Shown: piece after piece, positions 47,422-57,777 of the stretch
Layout: every line of letters begins with the position of its first letter
How positions within the stretch are numbered: position 1 is the stretch's first letter
Virus record (IMG/VR): IMGVR_UViG_3300025423_000018
Location: 1-63,570 of that record
Source of the DNA: a virus
DNA: 63,570 bases
Strand: one strand, 5' to 3'
The notes under the pieces: generated by a model
The model's database searches: none
Seen by the model: the letters and a program-made list of their open reading frames with translations, nothing else
Told to the model about the DNA's origin: nothing
Position numbers and translations under genes: made by a program

Positions 47422-49080
47422 TTAATCTCGCATATAGCCGATTACTTTACCATCTTTCAGCACTTCTTGCCCTTTGCCTTCAACATGTCTTCCTAATGTT
47501 GTACCGGGGGGCTGAGCAGAATTAGCCCCTCCTCCAGTACTGCCACCACTTGATGTTGCAGAAGGCATAGCACCAGCCATATATTTCTCTATGTACGCAT
47601 GCTCTTCATCTTCTGTCATTGGGGGTTGACTATTTATTGATCGGTTCAATTTTTCTTTCTGCAATGCAGTCATTGCATCTTTGTGCGAACGTGCAAATAC
47701 CCCAGTTAGTGTACCTTGTTGTTTGCCCATTTGATACTGTCTTAAAGCTTCGGCATTTATTCTGTCATCATCCCATGCGGGGTCATCTTTATGTTGACGT
47801 TTTAAGTCTTTGGCAAAGATTGCAATACCCTCGGCTTGATCTTTAAGCGGCTTTGTTTTATCAGCAGCGGCGAGTCTAGATCTAGCATTAATATCTGCGG
47901 CGTTCTCAGTAGCCTCAGCTCTACGTTCAGCAGCCTTAACTGAGCCAGCGGTTGTAGCCAAATGGCCGACCAATGTGGCTTTGGATACTTGCAAGTCTTT
48001 AGCAATCTTATCAAGATCAGACTGAGCTTTCTGAATACCCTGTACGTCGTTATTGGCAGTGGCACGTTGTAATTCTTCGACGGTATGCCTAGCATCAGCC
48101 ATCGTGGATTTTTGTTTGATCTCAGCCGTGGACAACGCCATCTGCTGACCAAATTGAGATTCTTGGCCTTGATCGATTGCACTACCCAGTTGGCCTAGGA
48201 AAGCACCAAGACCTCTTTGCCCTGTAACTTGACCTGCTTGTGTCAATGCTTTAAATAACGCAGGGAGACCTTGCTGTTGTTGGAGATGTTCTCTTTGGGC
48301 AAGGAATTGCTTTTGCTGCAAATCATTGATGTCGTTTTGATCTTGAAGATAATTAGCACCCGGTGCAACGGCCGCAGCGCTTTGTGCCCATTGAGGCATG
48401 GTCTTTAAGATGTCAGCTTTACTCTGCACATTTGTTGTGGGCTGATAGTTAATCAAATCCTGTGCTTGCTGTTGTGCTTGGGCCAATGCAGAATCTGCAT
48501 TGTATGGCTGAACTTCTGGCGCATTAGCAGCGGGTGCATTGGCTGCAGGGGCATTCGGATCTTTTACTTGGCTATTATTGTTATCAGGTGTTGGCCCCGA
48601 GAACGCAATAATCCCACCACCATGGAAATGCAAGTTAGATGGAACGTGCGTAATTCCACCATGAGCCATAGGCATCGTCGGTTGTTGCGGTGCTTGTTGT
48701 TGAGCCATCGCTTGTTGTTGAGCCGCAGCTTGTATCTGTGCTTGGTTTGCTTGCTGTTGACTTGGTGCTTGCACTTGTAATGGGCCAGCTTGTGGGCCGC
48801 CCTGCGGTGCACTTTGGGGAGCGCCTTGTGGAACTGGCATTCCTTGAGCAATACCTTGGGATGGTTGAGCAGGTTTTGGCGTCAACGCAGATTGAATTCC
48901 TTCAAGCGTTTGATCGAGCACAGTGCTCTTGGCCACATCTTTAGGATTTTTTCCTTGCTTAAGCGCCATGTCAATTTGCTGCAACTTCATCATGGCTTGA
49001 ATAGGCGTAAGAGGAGAAGCAGGATTCATCCCATGCGCCGTGGCTACCAAGTCGCCAATGGTTCTATTTAAGTCAAACAT
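47422..49080 (-). CDS. Ala/Gln-rich internal virion protein
   Basis: The first 60 residues of this 552-aa protein are helical. Residues 70-130 are Gln/Ala/Pro-rich (QQQANQAQIQAAAQQQAMAQ). A MAHGGITHVPSNLHFHGGGI segment at about 137-156 resembles a GG tag shared by other late proteins. A long helical C-terminal half follows. Position directly before the giant polyvalent gene suggests an ejected internal protein. Confidence 0.65.
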   Translation of the reverse strand: MFDLNRTIGDLVATAHGMNPASPLTPIQAMMKLQQIDMALKQGKNPKDVAKSTVLDQTLEGIQSALTPKPAQPSQGIAQGMPVPQGAPQSAPQGGPQAGPLQVQAPSQQQANQAQIQAAAQQQAMAQQQAPQQPTMPMAHGGITHVPSNLHFHGGGIIAFSGPTPDNNNSQVKDPNAPAANAPAANAPEVQPYNADSALAQAQQQAQDLINYQPTTNVQSKADILKTMPQWAQSAAAVAPGANYLQDQNDINDLQQKQFLAQREHLQQQQGLPALFKALTQAGQVTGQRGLGAFLGQLGSAIDQGQESQFGQQMALSTAEIKQKSTMADARHTVEELQRATANNDVQGIQKAQSDLDKIAKDLQVSKATLVGHLATTAGSVKAAERRAEATENAADINARSRLAAADKTKPLKDQAEGIAIFAKDLKRQHKDDPAWDDDRINAEALRQYQMGKQQGTLTGVFARSHKDAMTALQKEKLNRSINSQPPMTEDEEHAYIEKYMAGAMPSATSSGGSTGGGANSAQPPGTTLGRHVEGKGQEVLKDGKVIGYMRD

Positions 49081-49089
49081 GGTTAGCCT

Positions 49090-50013
49090 TTAACTAAGTT
49101 TAATACCTAAGTTGCTTAGGTTTGTAGCCAATGTGCCCAAACCACCGATTGCAGTAGAAAGACCTTGGATACCAGTCTGTTGTGTTGGTGTGTTGGTCAC
49201 TGTAGAAATTGGCAAACCTTGCAGCATAGATTGCTCAAACTGCAACTGAGTCATTGGATAGTTACGTTGGTTCAAGAACTCATTGTAGTCGGCAGTGACC
49301 CCAGCTTGGTTGATACCTTGCTGAGTCTGACCAATTGTGTTCATTGTGTTGGCCAAAGTGTTTGCATTGGCTTGCTCTTGGTTGTATTGACTTAGTGCTT
49401 GGTTATATGCAGTGTTGTAGCCTTGGCCGATTTGTGCGGCTTGTTGGGCTAACAGATTGCCTTGGTCAATACCTTGCATTACGGCTTGGCGTGAGCCGCC
49501 GTACGCACCTGCTTGGGTTAGCTTGCTCAAATCACCTTGCTCATTGATACCGGCGGTATAAGCCAATTGGTTTAATTGTGGCTGAAGAGACTGCTGCAAG
49601 TATGGGTTCATGTACTGGGCAGCCATGCTAGTACCAGAAGTATCCAATTGTGCGGGCTGGCCGAATCCTGCAGTCTGTCCTTGACCGGCTTGGCTGATTA
49701 AAGATGTTTCACTGGGTACGTTGGTAGCTGCACTGGGTAGCGCAGGAGCGCCTGTATTAGTCCAGCTCTGCCCAAGATTTTGAGGAAGAGTTAATCCACC
49801 AATCCCAGAGAATAAGTTTTGTTGTACGCTAGAAGGGCCAGCAGTCAAGGGCCCTTGGTAAACTTGGTAGGGTTGGTTGGCAACAGCTTGTGCTTGCCCC
49901 AACATGGTCGTGACATACGGCCCCGCCCAGTCCGACAGTGTGGAACTTGATGATCCGCCAATTGAAGGAAGCGCAGATGCTGCTGTTCCTGATGTAGCTG
50001 CCGTAGTTGTCAT
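49090..50013 (-). CDS. DNA-ejection-type virion protein
   Basis: This 307-aa protein is Gln/Ala/Gly-rich. The block YLQQSLQPQLNQLAYTAGIN, then LTQAGAYGGSRQAVMQGID and AYNQALSQYNQEQANANTL is a pattern I associate with phage ejection or internal core proteins of environmental podovirus-like phages. Helical throughout. AAGGATAT lies upstream. It precedes the larger internal proteins in the transcript. Confidence 0.65.
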   Translation of the reverse strand: MTTTAATSGTAASALPSIGGSSSSTLSDWAGPYVTTMLGQAQAVANQPYQVYQGPLTAGPSSVQQNLFSGIGGLTLPQNLGQSWTNTGAPALPSAATNVPSETSLISQAGQGQTAGFGQPAQLDTSGTSMAAQYMNPYLQQSLQPQLNQLAYTAGINEQGDLSKLTQAGAYGGSRQAVMQGIDQGNLLAQQAAQIGQGYNTAYNQALSQYNQEQANANTLANTMNTIGQTQQGINQAGVTADYNEFLNQRNYPMTQLQFEQSMLQGLPISTVTNTPTQQTGIQGLSTAIGGLGTLATNLSNLGIKLS

Positions 50014-50022
50014 GATATATCC

Positions 50023-51135
50023 TTATGCGGGTAAATATTTTTCTGCTTTGGTATCAGCAGCGACATTTTTAGTTGTCTTTTTTCTGGCATGTTGAATACG
50101 CTCCATCATAGCGTATAACTTGCGTGCTCCAGCATCGCTAGAGCCGTTGCCAATTTCGGAAACGATGCGGGCTGGGATAACAAACTCACCGTCGGCTAAC
50201 GCAGCTTTTTGGTGGCCGCCTATGGTTGCTGGAATAGAGTCAGATACTCCGTCGCCTGGGCCTTTAAGCATTCTACCTCCGTCAGAATACGTACCGAGCG
50301 ATCCAATACCACCACCTTCAGCATAACCATGCATAATCCCACCTGCTTTTGCAGTGGGCGCTGGAGTTGTAACAGGAGGCGCAGTTGTGCTTGGTGCGGT
50401 AGCTAACTGAGATGTGGGTTGATAAACCATAGGACTAAAGTATGTAATTCCACCTTGTCCGGGTCTATAGTTAGAACCTAATTGTGCATTTGGGCCCATG
50501 GCTGCGCTATATGCTTGCTGAACTACATTAGGATCAACGTTCAACGCTGTTGCTGCTTGCTGAGGAGTAATACCGTAGCGATTCATTTGATCAGCTATTT
50601 GCGCATGGCTTAGATTACTTCCTGCGTTTTGGAAGTAATTGGCAAATTGATTTGGAGTTATAGCGGAGGCTCGTTGTGCGGGTGTGGCATTTGAAGGCAA
50701 ATTTGCAGAGTAAGTACCAACTTGTTGTTGGGGTATGGCGTATTGTTCTCTTGAAGCTTGGAACGTGGGAATACCACCTTGATATCCTTTGTAAACACTT
50801 CCACCGCTTCCGCCCAAAGCGTTATTTAAAAGAGAAGCAATCCCTGCAAGGCTGGCCAATTGCCCGGGCACACCAAGAGAGCTATTACCGCTAAGCAAGT
50901 TTTTAATACTTGTGCCCAAATCAGTACTTGGGGTCTGCACATTTTGTGCGCCTTGCGTAATGTTATTTGCAGCTTGAGTCGAGGTTGATCCATCAGACCA
51001 AACAGTCGTAACAGACCCATCGCTATTTTGAATTTGATCGACAACCGATGCTTTACCCACATTTGTGTCGTTGCCGGGGTCTGAGGTACCTGTAAAGAAT
51101 GAATCTAAACTATCACCAAAACTAGCGTCCGCCAT
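50023..51135 (-). CDS. Tail/internal protein with conserved GPGDGxSD C-terminus
   Basis: This 370-aa protein has a helical repeat IADQMNRYGITPQQAATALN at about 180-200, related to repeats in the next upstream protein. The C-terminal GGRMLKGPGDGVSDSIPATI, then LADGEFVIPARIVSEIGNGS is a strongly conserved phage pattern, usually on tail or internal virion proteins. It ends in a basic tail. Confidence 0.72.
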   Translation of the reverse strand: MADASFGDSLDSFFTGTSDPGNDTNVGKASVVDQIQNSDGSVTTVWSDGSTSTQAANNITQGAQNVQTPSTDLGTSIKNLLSGNSSLGVPGQLASLAGIASLLNNALGGSGGSVYKGYQGGIPTFQASREQYAIPQQQVGTYSANLPSNATPAQRASAITPNQFANYFQNAGSNLSHAQIADQMNRYGITPQQAATALNVDPNVVQQAYSAAMGPNAQLGSNYRPGQGGITYFSPMVYQPTSQLATAPSTTAPPVTTPAPTAKAGGIMHGYAEGGGIGSLGTYSDGGRMLKGPGDGVSDSIPATIGGHQKAALADGEFVIPARIVSEIGNGSSDAGARKLYAMMERIQHARKKTTKNVAADTKAEKYLPA

Positions 51136-51136
51136 G

Positions 51137-54100
51137 TTATTCCCCTCTTACAATTTTCAAAATATCGTTGATGGACACAGAATTGTCTGTGCCCCCTAAA
51201 AGCTTTGCCACTGGGTCTTCAGTAGTATTTTCGCTGGTTTGGTCAGATTTAGCAACTGGAAGATCTCCTCCCAAATAATCGCTTTCATCCCCTTCAGCAC
51301 CGGGTTTTGTCACGCTCAATGGCTTGTATGGCTCTTCAATCAAGTGTCCATACTTGTCCACTTTTTCAAACTTAGCACCAAACTGTTTGCCGTAATAGAA
51401 CACATTTGCCAGTGCAGGGATACCCAACGCCGTAGCCAAAGCTTGCGCTTGGGGCTGTGTCAGTCCTGTTGGCCCAGTTGTTGGTGCTGGAGCTTTGGTT
51501 GTAACTATTGGTGGTACTGTTGTAACTAGAACAGTAGTTGGCGGCGCAGTTGTAAGCACCGTTGTGGGCGGTACTGTGGTGGGTGGTAGCGTAGTTGGCG
51601 GAATTGTTGTAGGTGGCACCGTAGTTGACGGCACAGTTGAAGTTGGTGTGGGCGTGGGTGTTGGTGTTGGCTTAAGAGTAGCCGTTGAAGTCGGAGTTGG
51701 GGTTGGGGTTGGTGTGGGCGTAGCTGTACCTGTGGCCGTTGGGGTAGGCGTGGGTGTTGGTGTTGGCTTAAGAGTAGCCGTTGAAGTTGGAGTTGGTGTT
51801 GGCGTAGGCTTGGGCGTACCTGTGGCCGTTGGAGTAGGCGTAGGCGTAGGCGTTGTAGTGGGCGTAGGCGTAGCTGTACCTGTGGCCGTTGGAGTAGGCG
51901 TAGGCGTTGGAGTTGGGGTTGGGGTTGGAGTAGGCGTAGGCGTAGCTGTACCTGTGGCCGTTGGGGTAGGCGTGGGTGTGGGCGTAGCTGTACCTGTGGC
52001 CGTTGGGGTAGGCGTGGGTGTGGGCGTAGCTGTACCTGTAGGCGTAGGTGTAGGCGTAAGTGTTGGGGGCGCTGTTGTAGCCGGTTTTGTTGACGGTGGC
52101 GCAGTTGTCCATGTGCTTGGGTCTAATGGATCAAACGGCTTAGTTGTAGCCGGAGCTTCAGATGTCTTTGGCGGTGCTGTTGTGGCTGGCTCAGTTTTGG
52201 GTGGCGAAGTCGTCCATGTGTTTGGATCGGTTGGATCAAACGGCAAACTTACAGGAGGAGCAGTTGTGGCTGGCACCTTAGATGTCTCTGGCGGCGCAGT
52301 TGTCTCAATAGGTACAGTTAGGGGTGGCTCAGTTGTTTCAGGTGGCTCTGTGCTCGGAGATTCAGTTGTTTGAGGAGGCGCAGTTGTTTCAGGGGGCGCA
52401 GTTGTGGGTTCCTCAGTTGTTTGGGGAGGCGCAGTCGTCTTTGGAACTTGGGTTGTAGCGGGAGCTTGGGTTGTAGCTGGGGGCTGAGTAATCGCAGGAG
52501 GTACTCCGGGGGGTACAAACCCAACAGTTTTTAAAGCATCTAATTTAGCTTGTTCGTTTGGATCTATACCACCAGTAAAAGTTAAAAACTTTAATGCGGC
52601 TGAAAATGGTGTGGCCCCCAGCACCGATTGTGCTTTGCTTAGCAGGTCAGCAAACTTACTTGGGTTAAAGTTTGGATCATTAGCAGCGGCCTCCAAAGTG
52701 CTCATTACGGGTTGGATATAGCCTTGTACTATATTACCCACGTTTGGCACAAAATTAGGAAGCGCAGAAGCTGTACTTGAATCCGTGTATAAGTCATGGC
52801 TGATAGCCGCCATTTGCGCAGTGTAATCAGTTGCGTCCGCACTATTGGTATATGGAGTGTATGCAGTTTGAGTCGGCGCTGCTGTAGTGCTAGGTGGCGC
52901 TGTTGTAGATGTATCGGCTAACGCTACATTTGCTGCGCCAGCCAGATTTTTAAATGCTGTAAAAATTGAATTTTGGTTGCCGCTGTTAAGGGCATTTTGC
53001 AATTGTGTTGCTGCCGCAGCGGTCTTGGCATCTTGGCTTCCGGTCAAATTACTGACAGCCAACAATAGAGATGTTGTATCTCCCTTCTGCATTGCAGTGG
53101 CTGCCGAGGCTAAATTGAGCGCAGTATTAACATCTTTGTTAACACCAGTATTAAATACATTTGCCGCAGCAGTTAAGGCTCCTACATAGTTACCTTTGTC
53201 TACTGCATTGATACCAGAAACCACATTTGCTGCCGTTTTTAAATTACCGGCATTAGAAGCAAGCCATGAATTGGCCTGATCGAGAATACTGGCTGCACCT
53301 ACGGTATCCCCAGCAGCGGCAGCGGCATTGGCAGCGGCTAATTGTTGCTGACCCCAAGCACCGGCAGCAGAAAGAGCACTGATGACACCTTGGACAATAT
53401 TGCCACTCTTAAATGAAGAGTATGCGCTGGCAGCGGCCATGAACGGAGCAGTGGCCGGATTCATTGACAATGCCATAGCAACAGCAGGTTCGGCTGCATT
53501 GAACATAGCTACAAGACCTTGTCCCACTGCGGTTTTTATTCCACCAATAACCGAACCGGGTTGACCTGCTGACCATTTATAAGTAGAAGCTATATCTGTG
53601 GGGACAATAACATTGCCATTTGTGTCTGTTGTAAACGTAAGGCTATCCCCACCACCACGGGTTGGATTACCTGTTGCGTAAGAATAGGAACCGTCAGGGT
53701 TTTTAGTAACTGAAATACCGTTTAATGCGTACTGTGGAGTACCGTCATCATTTGTGCCAACTTGTGTTACTTGCCCACCTTTTGTGATGGCGTTGATACC
53801 TTGAGTTAAATTAGAGTTTTGTTGCTGTAGTTGGTCTAAAGTTAAATAGTTTTCTCTGGCAGTCTTACTGTCAACTCCCGTAACTGCAGCCGCTTGATCA
53901 GTCGTAATCCCATATTGGCCCACAGCTTGGCCAATTTCAGCATTTGTAGCATTTGGGTGCGCAGCGTACCAATTGGCAAACCCATCTGTGCCTGTTGGTG
54001 CATCGACTGTTTGAATGCCATTTGCAAACATACTGTTTGTTTGGGCTGCACTTAACCCAAATTCAGATTGCAGTTGGCTAGTAGTAACGTTGTTGTCTTT

Positions 54101-54709
54101 AAGTAATTTGTTTAATGTAGCCGTATCCCCAGATGCATATGCTGCTTCCATTTGCGTCATAACATTAGCAGACAAACCCTGTGCAGAAGTAGGGGCTGGC
54201 GTTGTTGTAGGAGGTTGAGCTGTAGCTACCTGAGTTATAGGGGGTTGAGTTGTAGCTACCTGAGTTATAGGGGGTTGAGTTGTAGCTACCTGAGTTGTAA
54301 AGGGTTGTGTGGTTGTTGGTACAGGTGTGGTAATAACTGTGGCAATCCCAGTTGGAATTGTTGGCGCAGGGGAGTCTGTTGGCGTAGGAGTCGTACTAAC
54401 GGCGGAGCTAATCCCAGTAGCAATTGTAGGTGCAGGTGTGGTTATAACCGAAGCAATTCCAGATGTAGTTACTATGGGTGCACTAGTAGCTGGAGGCACA
54501 TAATATGTTCCAGTCGGATTGACTTTGTTATATATGCCTTGAATAGTACCGGTATCAGACCCAATCGCAGAAGCTACTTGCGCAGGTGTAACTCCATACT
54601 GATCCATGGCAGCAGCAACGGCTGCTTGAGACTGTGCATTATTCCCACCATATTGCGCTTCGGTGTTCTGAATAAAACTAACAATCTGATCCGAGGATAT
54701 ATCTGCCAT
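51137..54709 (-). CDS. Giant low-complexity Thr/Pro virion protein
   Basis: The N-terminal third of this 1190-aa protein has three to four helical modules of about 40 residues with [13 protein letters not shown]-type cores. An Ala-rich helical middle covers about 380-720. PPxTT repeats (about 740-880) and a [12 protein letters not shown] tract (about 880-1030) follow, then PPTTxPPTT again and a short C-terminal domain. Pro/Thr repeats are expected to be extended and flexible. Virion location is inferred from neighbours. Confidence 0.72.
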   Translation of the reverse strand: MADISSDQIVSFIQNTEAQYGGNNAQSQAAVAAAMDQYGVTPAQVASAIGSDTGTIQGIYNKVNPTGTYYVPPATSAPIVTTSGIASVITTPAPTIATGISSAVSTTPTPTDSPAPTIPTGIATVITTPVPTTTQPFTTQVATTQPPITQVATTQPPITQVATAQPPTTTPAPTSAQGLSANVMTQMEAAYASGDTATLNKLLKDNNVTTSQLQSEFGLSAAQTNSMFANGIQTVDAPTGTDGFANWYAAHPNATNAEIGQAVGQYGITTDQAAAVTGVDSKTARENYLTLDQLQQQNSNLTQGINAITKGGQVTQVGTNDDGTPQYALNGISVTKNPDGSYSYATGNPTRGGGDSLTFTTDTNGNVIVPTDIASTYKWSAGQPGSVIGGIKTAVGQGLVAMFNAAEPAVAMALSMNPATAPFMAAASAYSSFKSGNIVQGVISALSAAGAWGQQQLAAANAAAAAGDTVGAASILDQANSWLASNAGNLKTAANVVSGINAVDKGNYVGALTAAANVFNTGVNKDVNTALNLASAATAMQKGDTTSLLLAVSNLTGSQDAKTAAAATQLQNALNSGNQNSIFTAFKNLAGAANVALADTSTTAPPSTTAAPTQTAYTPYTNSADATDYTAQMAAISHDLYTDSSTASALPNFVPNVGNIVQGYIQPVMSTLEAAANDPNFNPSKFADLLSKAQSVLGATPFSAALKFLTFTGGIDPNEQAKLDALKTVGFVPPGVPPAITQPPATTQAPATTQVPKTTAPPQTTEEPTTAPPETTAPPQTTESPSTEPPETTEPPLTVPIETTAPPETSKVPATTAPPVSLPFDPTDPNTWTTSPPKTEPATTAPPKTSEAPATTKPFDPLDPSTWTTAPPSTKPATTAPPTLTPTPTPTGTATPTPTPTPTATGTATPTPTPTPTATGTATPTPTPTPTPTPTPTPTPTATGTATPTPTTTPTPTPTPTATGTPKPTPTPTPTSTATLKPTPTPTPTPTATGTATPTPTPTPTPTSTATLKPTPTPTPTPTSTVPSTTVPPTTIPPTTLPPTTVPPTTVLTTAPPTTVLVTTVPPIVTTKAPAPTTGPTGLTQPQAQALATALGIPALANVFYYGKQFGAKFEKVDKYGHLIEEPYKPLSVTKPGAEGDESDYLGGDLPVAKSDQTSENTTEDPVAKLLGGTDNSVSINDILKIVRGE
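51642..52060 (-). repeat. Minisatellite-like PT/TATGT coding repeat
   Basis: Degenerate hexamers encoding Pro-Thr alternate with blocks encoding ATGTA (GGTGTGGGCGTAGC-type on the plus strand). Several longer blocks are near identical, for example around 51721-51780, 51881-51950 and 51941-52040. Such tracts are prone to slippage and to assembly collapse, so the copy number in the contig should be treated with caution. Confidence 0.8.
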
Positions 54710-55059
54710 TACACAGCTTCCCCACCGCTAATTGTTATGGTCAACCCTGTAGTTGAAGCTTTAGCTGATATGAACGAGCTGGTCGGCAAAACCTGCACAC
54801 CAGCGTAAGAAAACGTGGTATTTGCAGGGACATTCTGCGTGTAAAACAAAGCATTTTGAGTGCCCGCACTAAATGTTGCAGGGACAATGTGCAAGTTAAA
54901 AGTAATCGCCGAACCGGTTGTATTGCACACATCAATCTGTTTGAGGTATGTGCGAGTCGGTGTAGTCGGATTTGTTGGGACAGTGTAAAGCGTTGCGTAG
55001 CTGGTTGTTAGAGCAGCTTGTGCAATCTGTACTGGAGTGACGTTTTGATAATTAGCCAT
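54709..55059 (-). CDS. Small beta-sandwich virion protein
   Basis: This protein has 116 residues from the ATG at 55059, where GGGGG lies upstream and the start overlaps the previous stop (TAATG). It contains [20 protein letters not shown], then [18 protein letters not shown] and a Gly-rich end. Such short beta proteins lie between neck and fibre genes in related phages. Function unknown. Confidence 0.62.
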   Translation of the reverse strand: MANYQNVTPVQIAQAALTTSYATLYTVPTNPTTPTRTYLKQIDVCNTTGSAITFNLHIVPATFSAGTQNALFYTQNVPANTTFSYAGVQVLPTSSFISAKASTTGLTITISGGEAV

Positions 55060-55241
55060 TAAACCCCCAGCCAAATAAGTGCTTGGTTGGTTGATACTTG
55101 GTTGCTAATGACTTGGTTAAAATTATCATTACTCGCAAAATACAAACGAAGAACTTTAGTCAACGCATCAAAATAGGCTTGACTATATTGCGCAGGGGGA
55201 AGGGGTAAATTAGGTGCTACGTTAATAATTGGAATACTCAT
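55059..55241 (-). CDS. Small conserved late protein (60 aa)
   Basis: The product begins MSIPIINVAPNLPLPPAQYS, then QAYFDALTKVLRLYFASND, a helical segment. It overlaps both neighbours by a few bases. Its presence between nozzle and small beta genes suggests a minor tail component. Confidence 0.6.
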   Translation of the reverse strand: MSIPIINVAPNLPLPPAQYSQAYFDALTKVLRLYFASNDNFNQVISNQVSTNQALIWLGV

Positions 55242-57166
55242 GTGTTCCCCCTTCTACCATCAGGTTTTACTTCAATCCTAGGCGTACCAATTTGCCACTG
55301 CAGATTAAGCTGGTTGCCTTCAATTTGGAAAATCAACTGACGTCCACGTAAACGAATAAATACTTGCCCTGTGAACTGCTCAATTGGAGATGTTGCAGTA
55401 CGACTAACCGAAGCAATGTTTGTGCCGCCTTGAGTCTGGGGCGTATTGTATCCTGAACCTGAGTTTTGCAATGGGATCAACGTCATCGTAACTTGTGGGT
55501 TAGATGCAGTGGATTTTCTAAATGTTACATCGGGCAAAATGCGATTGATAAACGCAAAATTAGTACCATACTGGAGATCAAATTCAGAAGACTGAATATA
55601 AGAATCCATAGGGTTGTCAGTTCCAGTTGTATTGTCGTTCAACCCATATTCATGGTAAACAAGCGTATTGTTATAGGTAGCAGCTAAAGGATATGTCAAT
55701 TCGGTTGAATCAATCCAAGCAGTTCTGCCCATCTGTCCGTAATACCAAATGTCGTCCTTGTAGTTATAAATCACATAACTATCAATTGTTGTGCTATTGG
55801 CTGAACAATAGAACCACCATACTTCGTTGTATCCTTCATTGGTTCCAGAAAAGATTTGTTGGCTTTGGTTTAAATTGATGTTTGAAAATATGTACTCTCT
55901 AAGGTCACAACGAAGAGTATCGGTTGTACCGTTGTATTTGTAGAATTTATCAATACCCATCCAATACGTTGTACCTGCAGCAAGAATAGCTGCATTTTGA
56001 CTGACGATTGAAACGTTATCCCCAACAATGTTTGAGCCCCAAACACCCGGCGTGCCTATATATTGGAAAGAATACACAGACGTATCCGTCCAAACAATAA
56101 TCTCCTGCCTATTCTGCACGCAACTGATAATTTGCGAACCACGTGATAGCCTAATGTCTCCAGCTTGATTGGTGGCTGCAGGTGTCCACATGGTCACAGA
56201 TTCTTGATCAGACCAACGAACCAACATAGGATCCTGAGTGCTGGTTCCCAAAGCGTTAGTGCCAAATGCAAACACAAAGCGACTAGCATCGGAGACAAAG
56301 ATAAAATTAGCAATAGTCGGTACATCAGACGCTCCCGACAAAGTTGAAATATTTACCGCAGGAGTAGAAATACTTGAGCTGTAGGCCCAATAATATATGC
56401 CACCACCCCTAGGACAAAAGATTAAATCTTGTCCAAAATTGGATTGGCTCCAAAGCCTCAAAGCTATGGTTGTGGTAACACCTGTACCCCAAGGCCCAGC
56501 ACCCCATGTTCCAGTGCCCCAACCAAACAAAGGTACTTCAATAGCAGGGCCAGTATTGATTTGATATGTAGCAGTTACTGTTCCACCTCCGGGTGAACCC
56601 GCTACGTCGGTTGAATTTGCCGTAGCAGTAGCTACAAATGTATAAGTGTTTGCACTTGTAACTGTAATTTGGTATTGTTGGTTAAGAACACCAGCAGTGA
56701 TGTTTCCACCTAGTCCTGTAGCCCCGCTAAAAGTTACGAAGTCACCTGTGACTGCACCATGTGCAGTAGCTGAAACAGTAATCGTTGCTTGTCCATTAAT
56801 TGCTGTGAATGGATTTGTTAGCGTTGCAGTACCACGTATGGGCGTGATATCAAAATAAGTCCCATTTTTGCTAATATAAAACTTTAAATTGGTTCCTACT
56901 CCAACTAAGCTTGTACCATCTAATGCGGCCCAATTAAATAAAGAACGGCAAATACCCAAGTATGTAATCGTACTGTATGGGTACCAGCCACCTAGTTTTT
57001 CAGGAAATCCTTGTCTAAACCTGACCAATTGGGATTTATACCAACCCCCAGCAATTGAATAGCTGGCCGAGCTTGTGCCTACTTGCGTTGCAGTATATTG
57101 GGTTTGCTCTCGGTTTACTCCGGGGCGAAATACCACCGGCAGCATTTGGTAGGGTTGTGTGGCCAT
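55238..57166 (-). CDS. Tail nozzle / stabilisation protein (P22 gp10 or T7 gp12-like)
   Basis: This 642-aa beta-rich protein begins ATQPYQMLPVVFRPGVNREQ, then YKSQLVRFRQGFPEKLGGWY. A domain of about 100 residues (120-220) has Ig-like TVSATAHGAVTGDFVTFSG. A Trp/Gly stretch FGWGTGTWGAGPWGTG resembles the N-terminus of the repeat protein at 729. The later part shows propeller-like repeats. Together these fit the nozzle of short-tailed phages. Confidence 0.68.
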   Translation of the reverse strand: MATQPYQMLPVVFRPGVNREQTQYTATQVGTSSASYSIAGGWYKSQLVRFRQGFPEKLGGWYPYSTITYLGICRSLFNWAALDGTSLVGVGTNLKFYISKNGTYFDITPIRGTATLTNPFTAINGQATITVSATAHGAVTGDFVTFSGATGLGGNITAGVLNQQYQITVTSANTYTFVATATANSTDVAGSPGGGTVTATYQINTGPAIEVPLFGWGTGTWGAGPWGTGVTTTIALRLWSQSNFGQDLIFCPRGGGIYYWAYSSSISTPAVNISTLSGASDVPTIANFIFVSDASRFVFAFGTNALGTSTQDPMLVRWSDQESVTMWTPAATNQAGDIRLSRGSQIISCVQNRQEIIVWTDTSVYSFQYIGTPGVWGSNIVGDNVSIVSQNAAILAAGTTYWMGIDKFYKYNGTTDTLRCDLREYIFSNINLNQSQQIFSGTNEGYNEVWWFYCSANSTTIDSYVIYNYKDDIWYYGQMGRTAWIDSTELTYPLAATYNNTLVYHEYGLNDNTTGTDNPMDSYIQSSEFDLQYGTNFAFINRILPDVTFRKSTASNPQVTMTLIPLQNSGSGYNTPQTQGGTNIASVSRTATSPIEQFTGQVFIRLRGRQLIFQIEGNQLNLQWQIGTPRIEVKPDGRRGNT

Positions 57167-57180
57167 GCCTTATTCTCTCA

Positions 57181-57777
57181 TTAGGCGCTTAAAACGGCAA
57201 GCGCTTTGCGGGTCAAATCAATCCGCTCATTCAAGCCAAAAAGACCCCCATTTATGCGTTTACAAAGCCCCTCTTCATTACCTGATTCAGCCAGTTGATT
57301 GCATCCATGCGTACCCCAGAACCAGCCCGCACTCATAGCGGCCCACATTGGAGTTGCCACCAATTGGGGATTCATCACAAAATCTTGACCAAGAGCTTGT
57401 CCACAGTGCCAGTAATTATCATGAAAGGTAAGTTGGATGCAGCCTCGTCCGTGGAAGCGATGCCCATCGCCTGACGCCTCGTCTCGATTGCCGCCTCGAT
57501 TGGCGTAAATTCTGTTTGCAATCTTTTCGGGATTGTGGGCGTAAAGATCAATTTCTCCGGGCTTGAATTTATGACCGAACAGCTTTTGAAGGGTCTCGGC
57601 TCGATAGTTGAGGTTTTCTTCCAGTGTTTTGAAATGGTTGCACTCGTGAGAGCACTGTCCGATAAATGCGGCCTGTTCTTTGACGGTAAAAATGGTGAAC
57701 TTTTGGATAGTTGCATTCAGTGGTTCCACCCATTCTGGCCCAATTTGAAGAGCATGAAGTTTCTCTGCTGTAATCAT
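57181..57777 (-). CDS. GH19-type endolysin
   Basis: This 198-aa protein has QCSHECNHFKTLEENLNY (41-58; E45 as acid, E53/E54 nearby), RIYANRGGN, GRGCIQLTFHDNY and WAAMSAGWFW, the order of motifs in chitinase-class (GH19) phage endolysins that cut peptidoglycan. No signal peptide is visible, so it needs a holin to reach the wall. The start overlaps the spanin stop by 4 bases. Confidence 0.9.
   Translation of the reverse strand: MITAEKLHALQIGPEWVEPLNATIQKFTIFTVKEQAAFIGQCSHECNHFKTLEENLNYRAETLQKLFGHKFKPGEIDLYAHNPEKIANRIYANRGGNRDEASGDGHRFHGRGCIQLTFHDNYWHCGQALGQDFVMNPQLVATPMWAAMSAGWFWGTHGCNQLAESGNEEGLCKRINGGLFGLNERIDLTRKALAVLSA

Noticed and set aside
51495-52373. Long plus-strand frame of Val/Gly repeats
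   Set aside because: It is the mirror of the Thr/Pro repeats of the 51137-54709 gene on the other strand; low-complexity DNA keeps all frames open.
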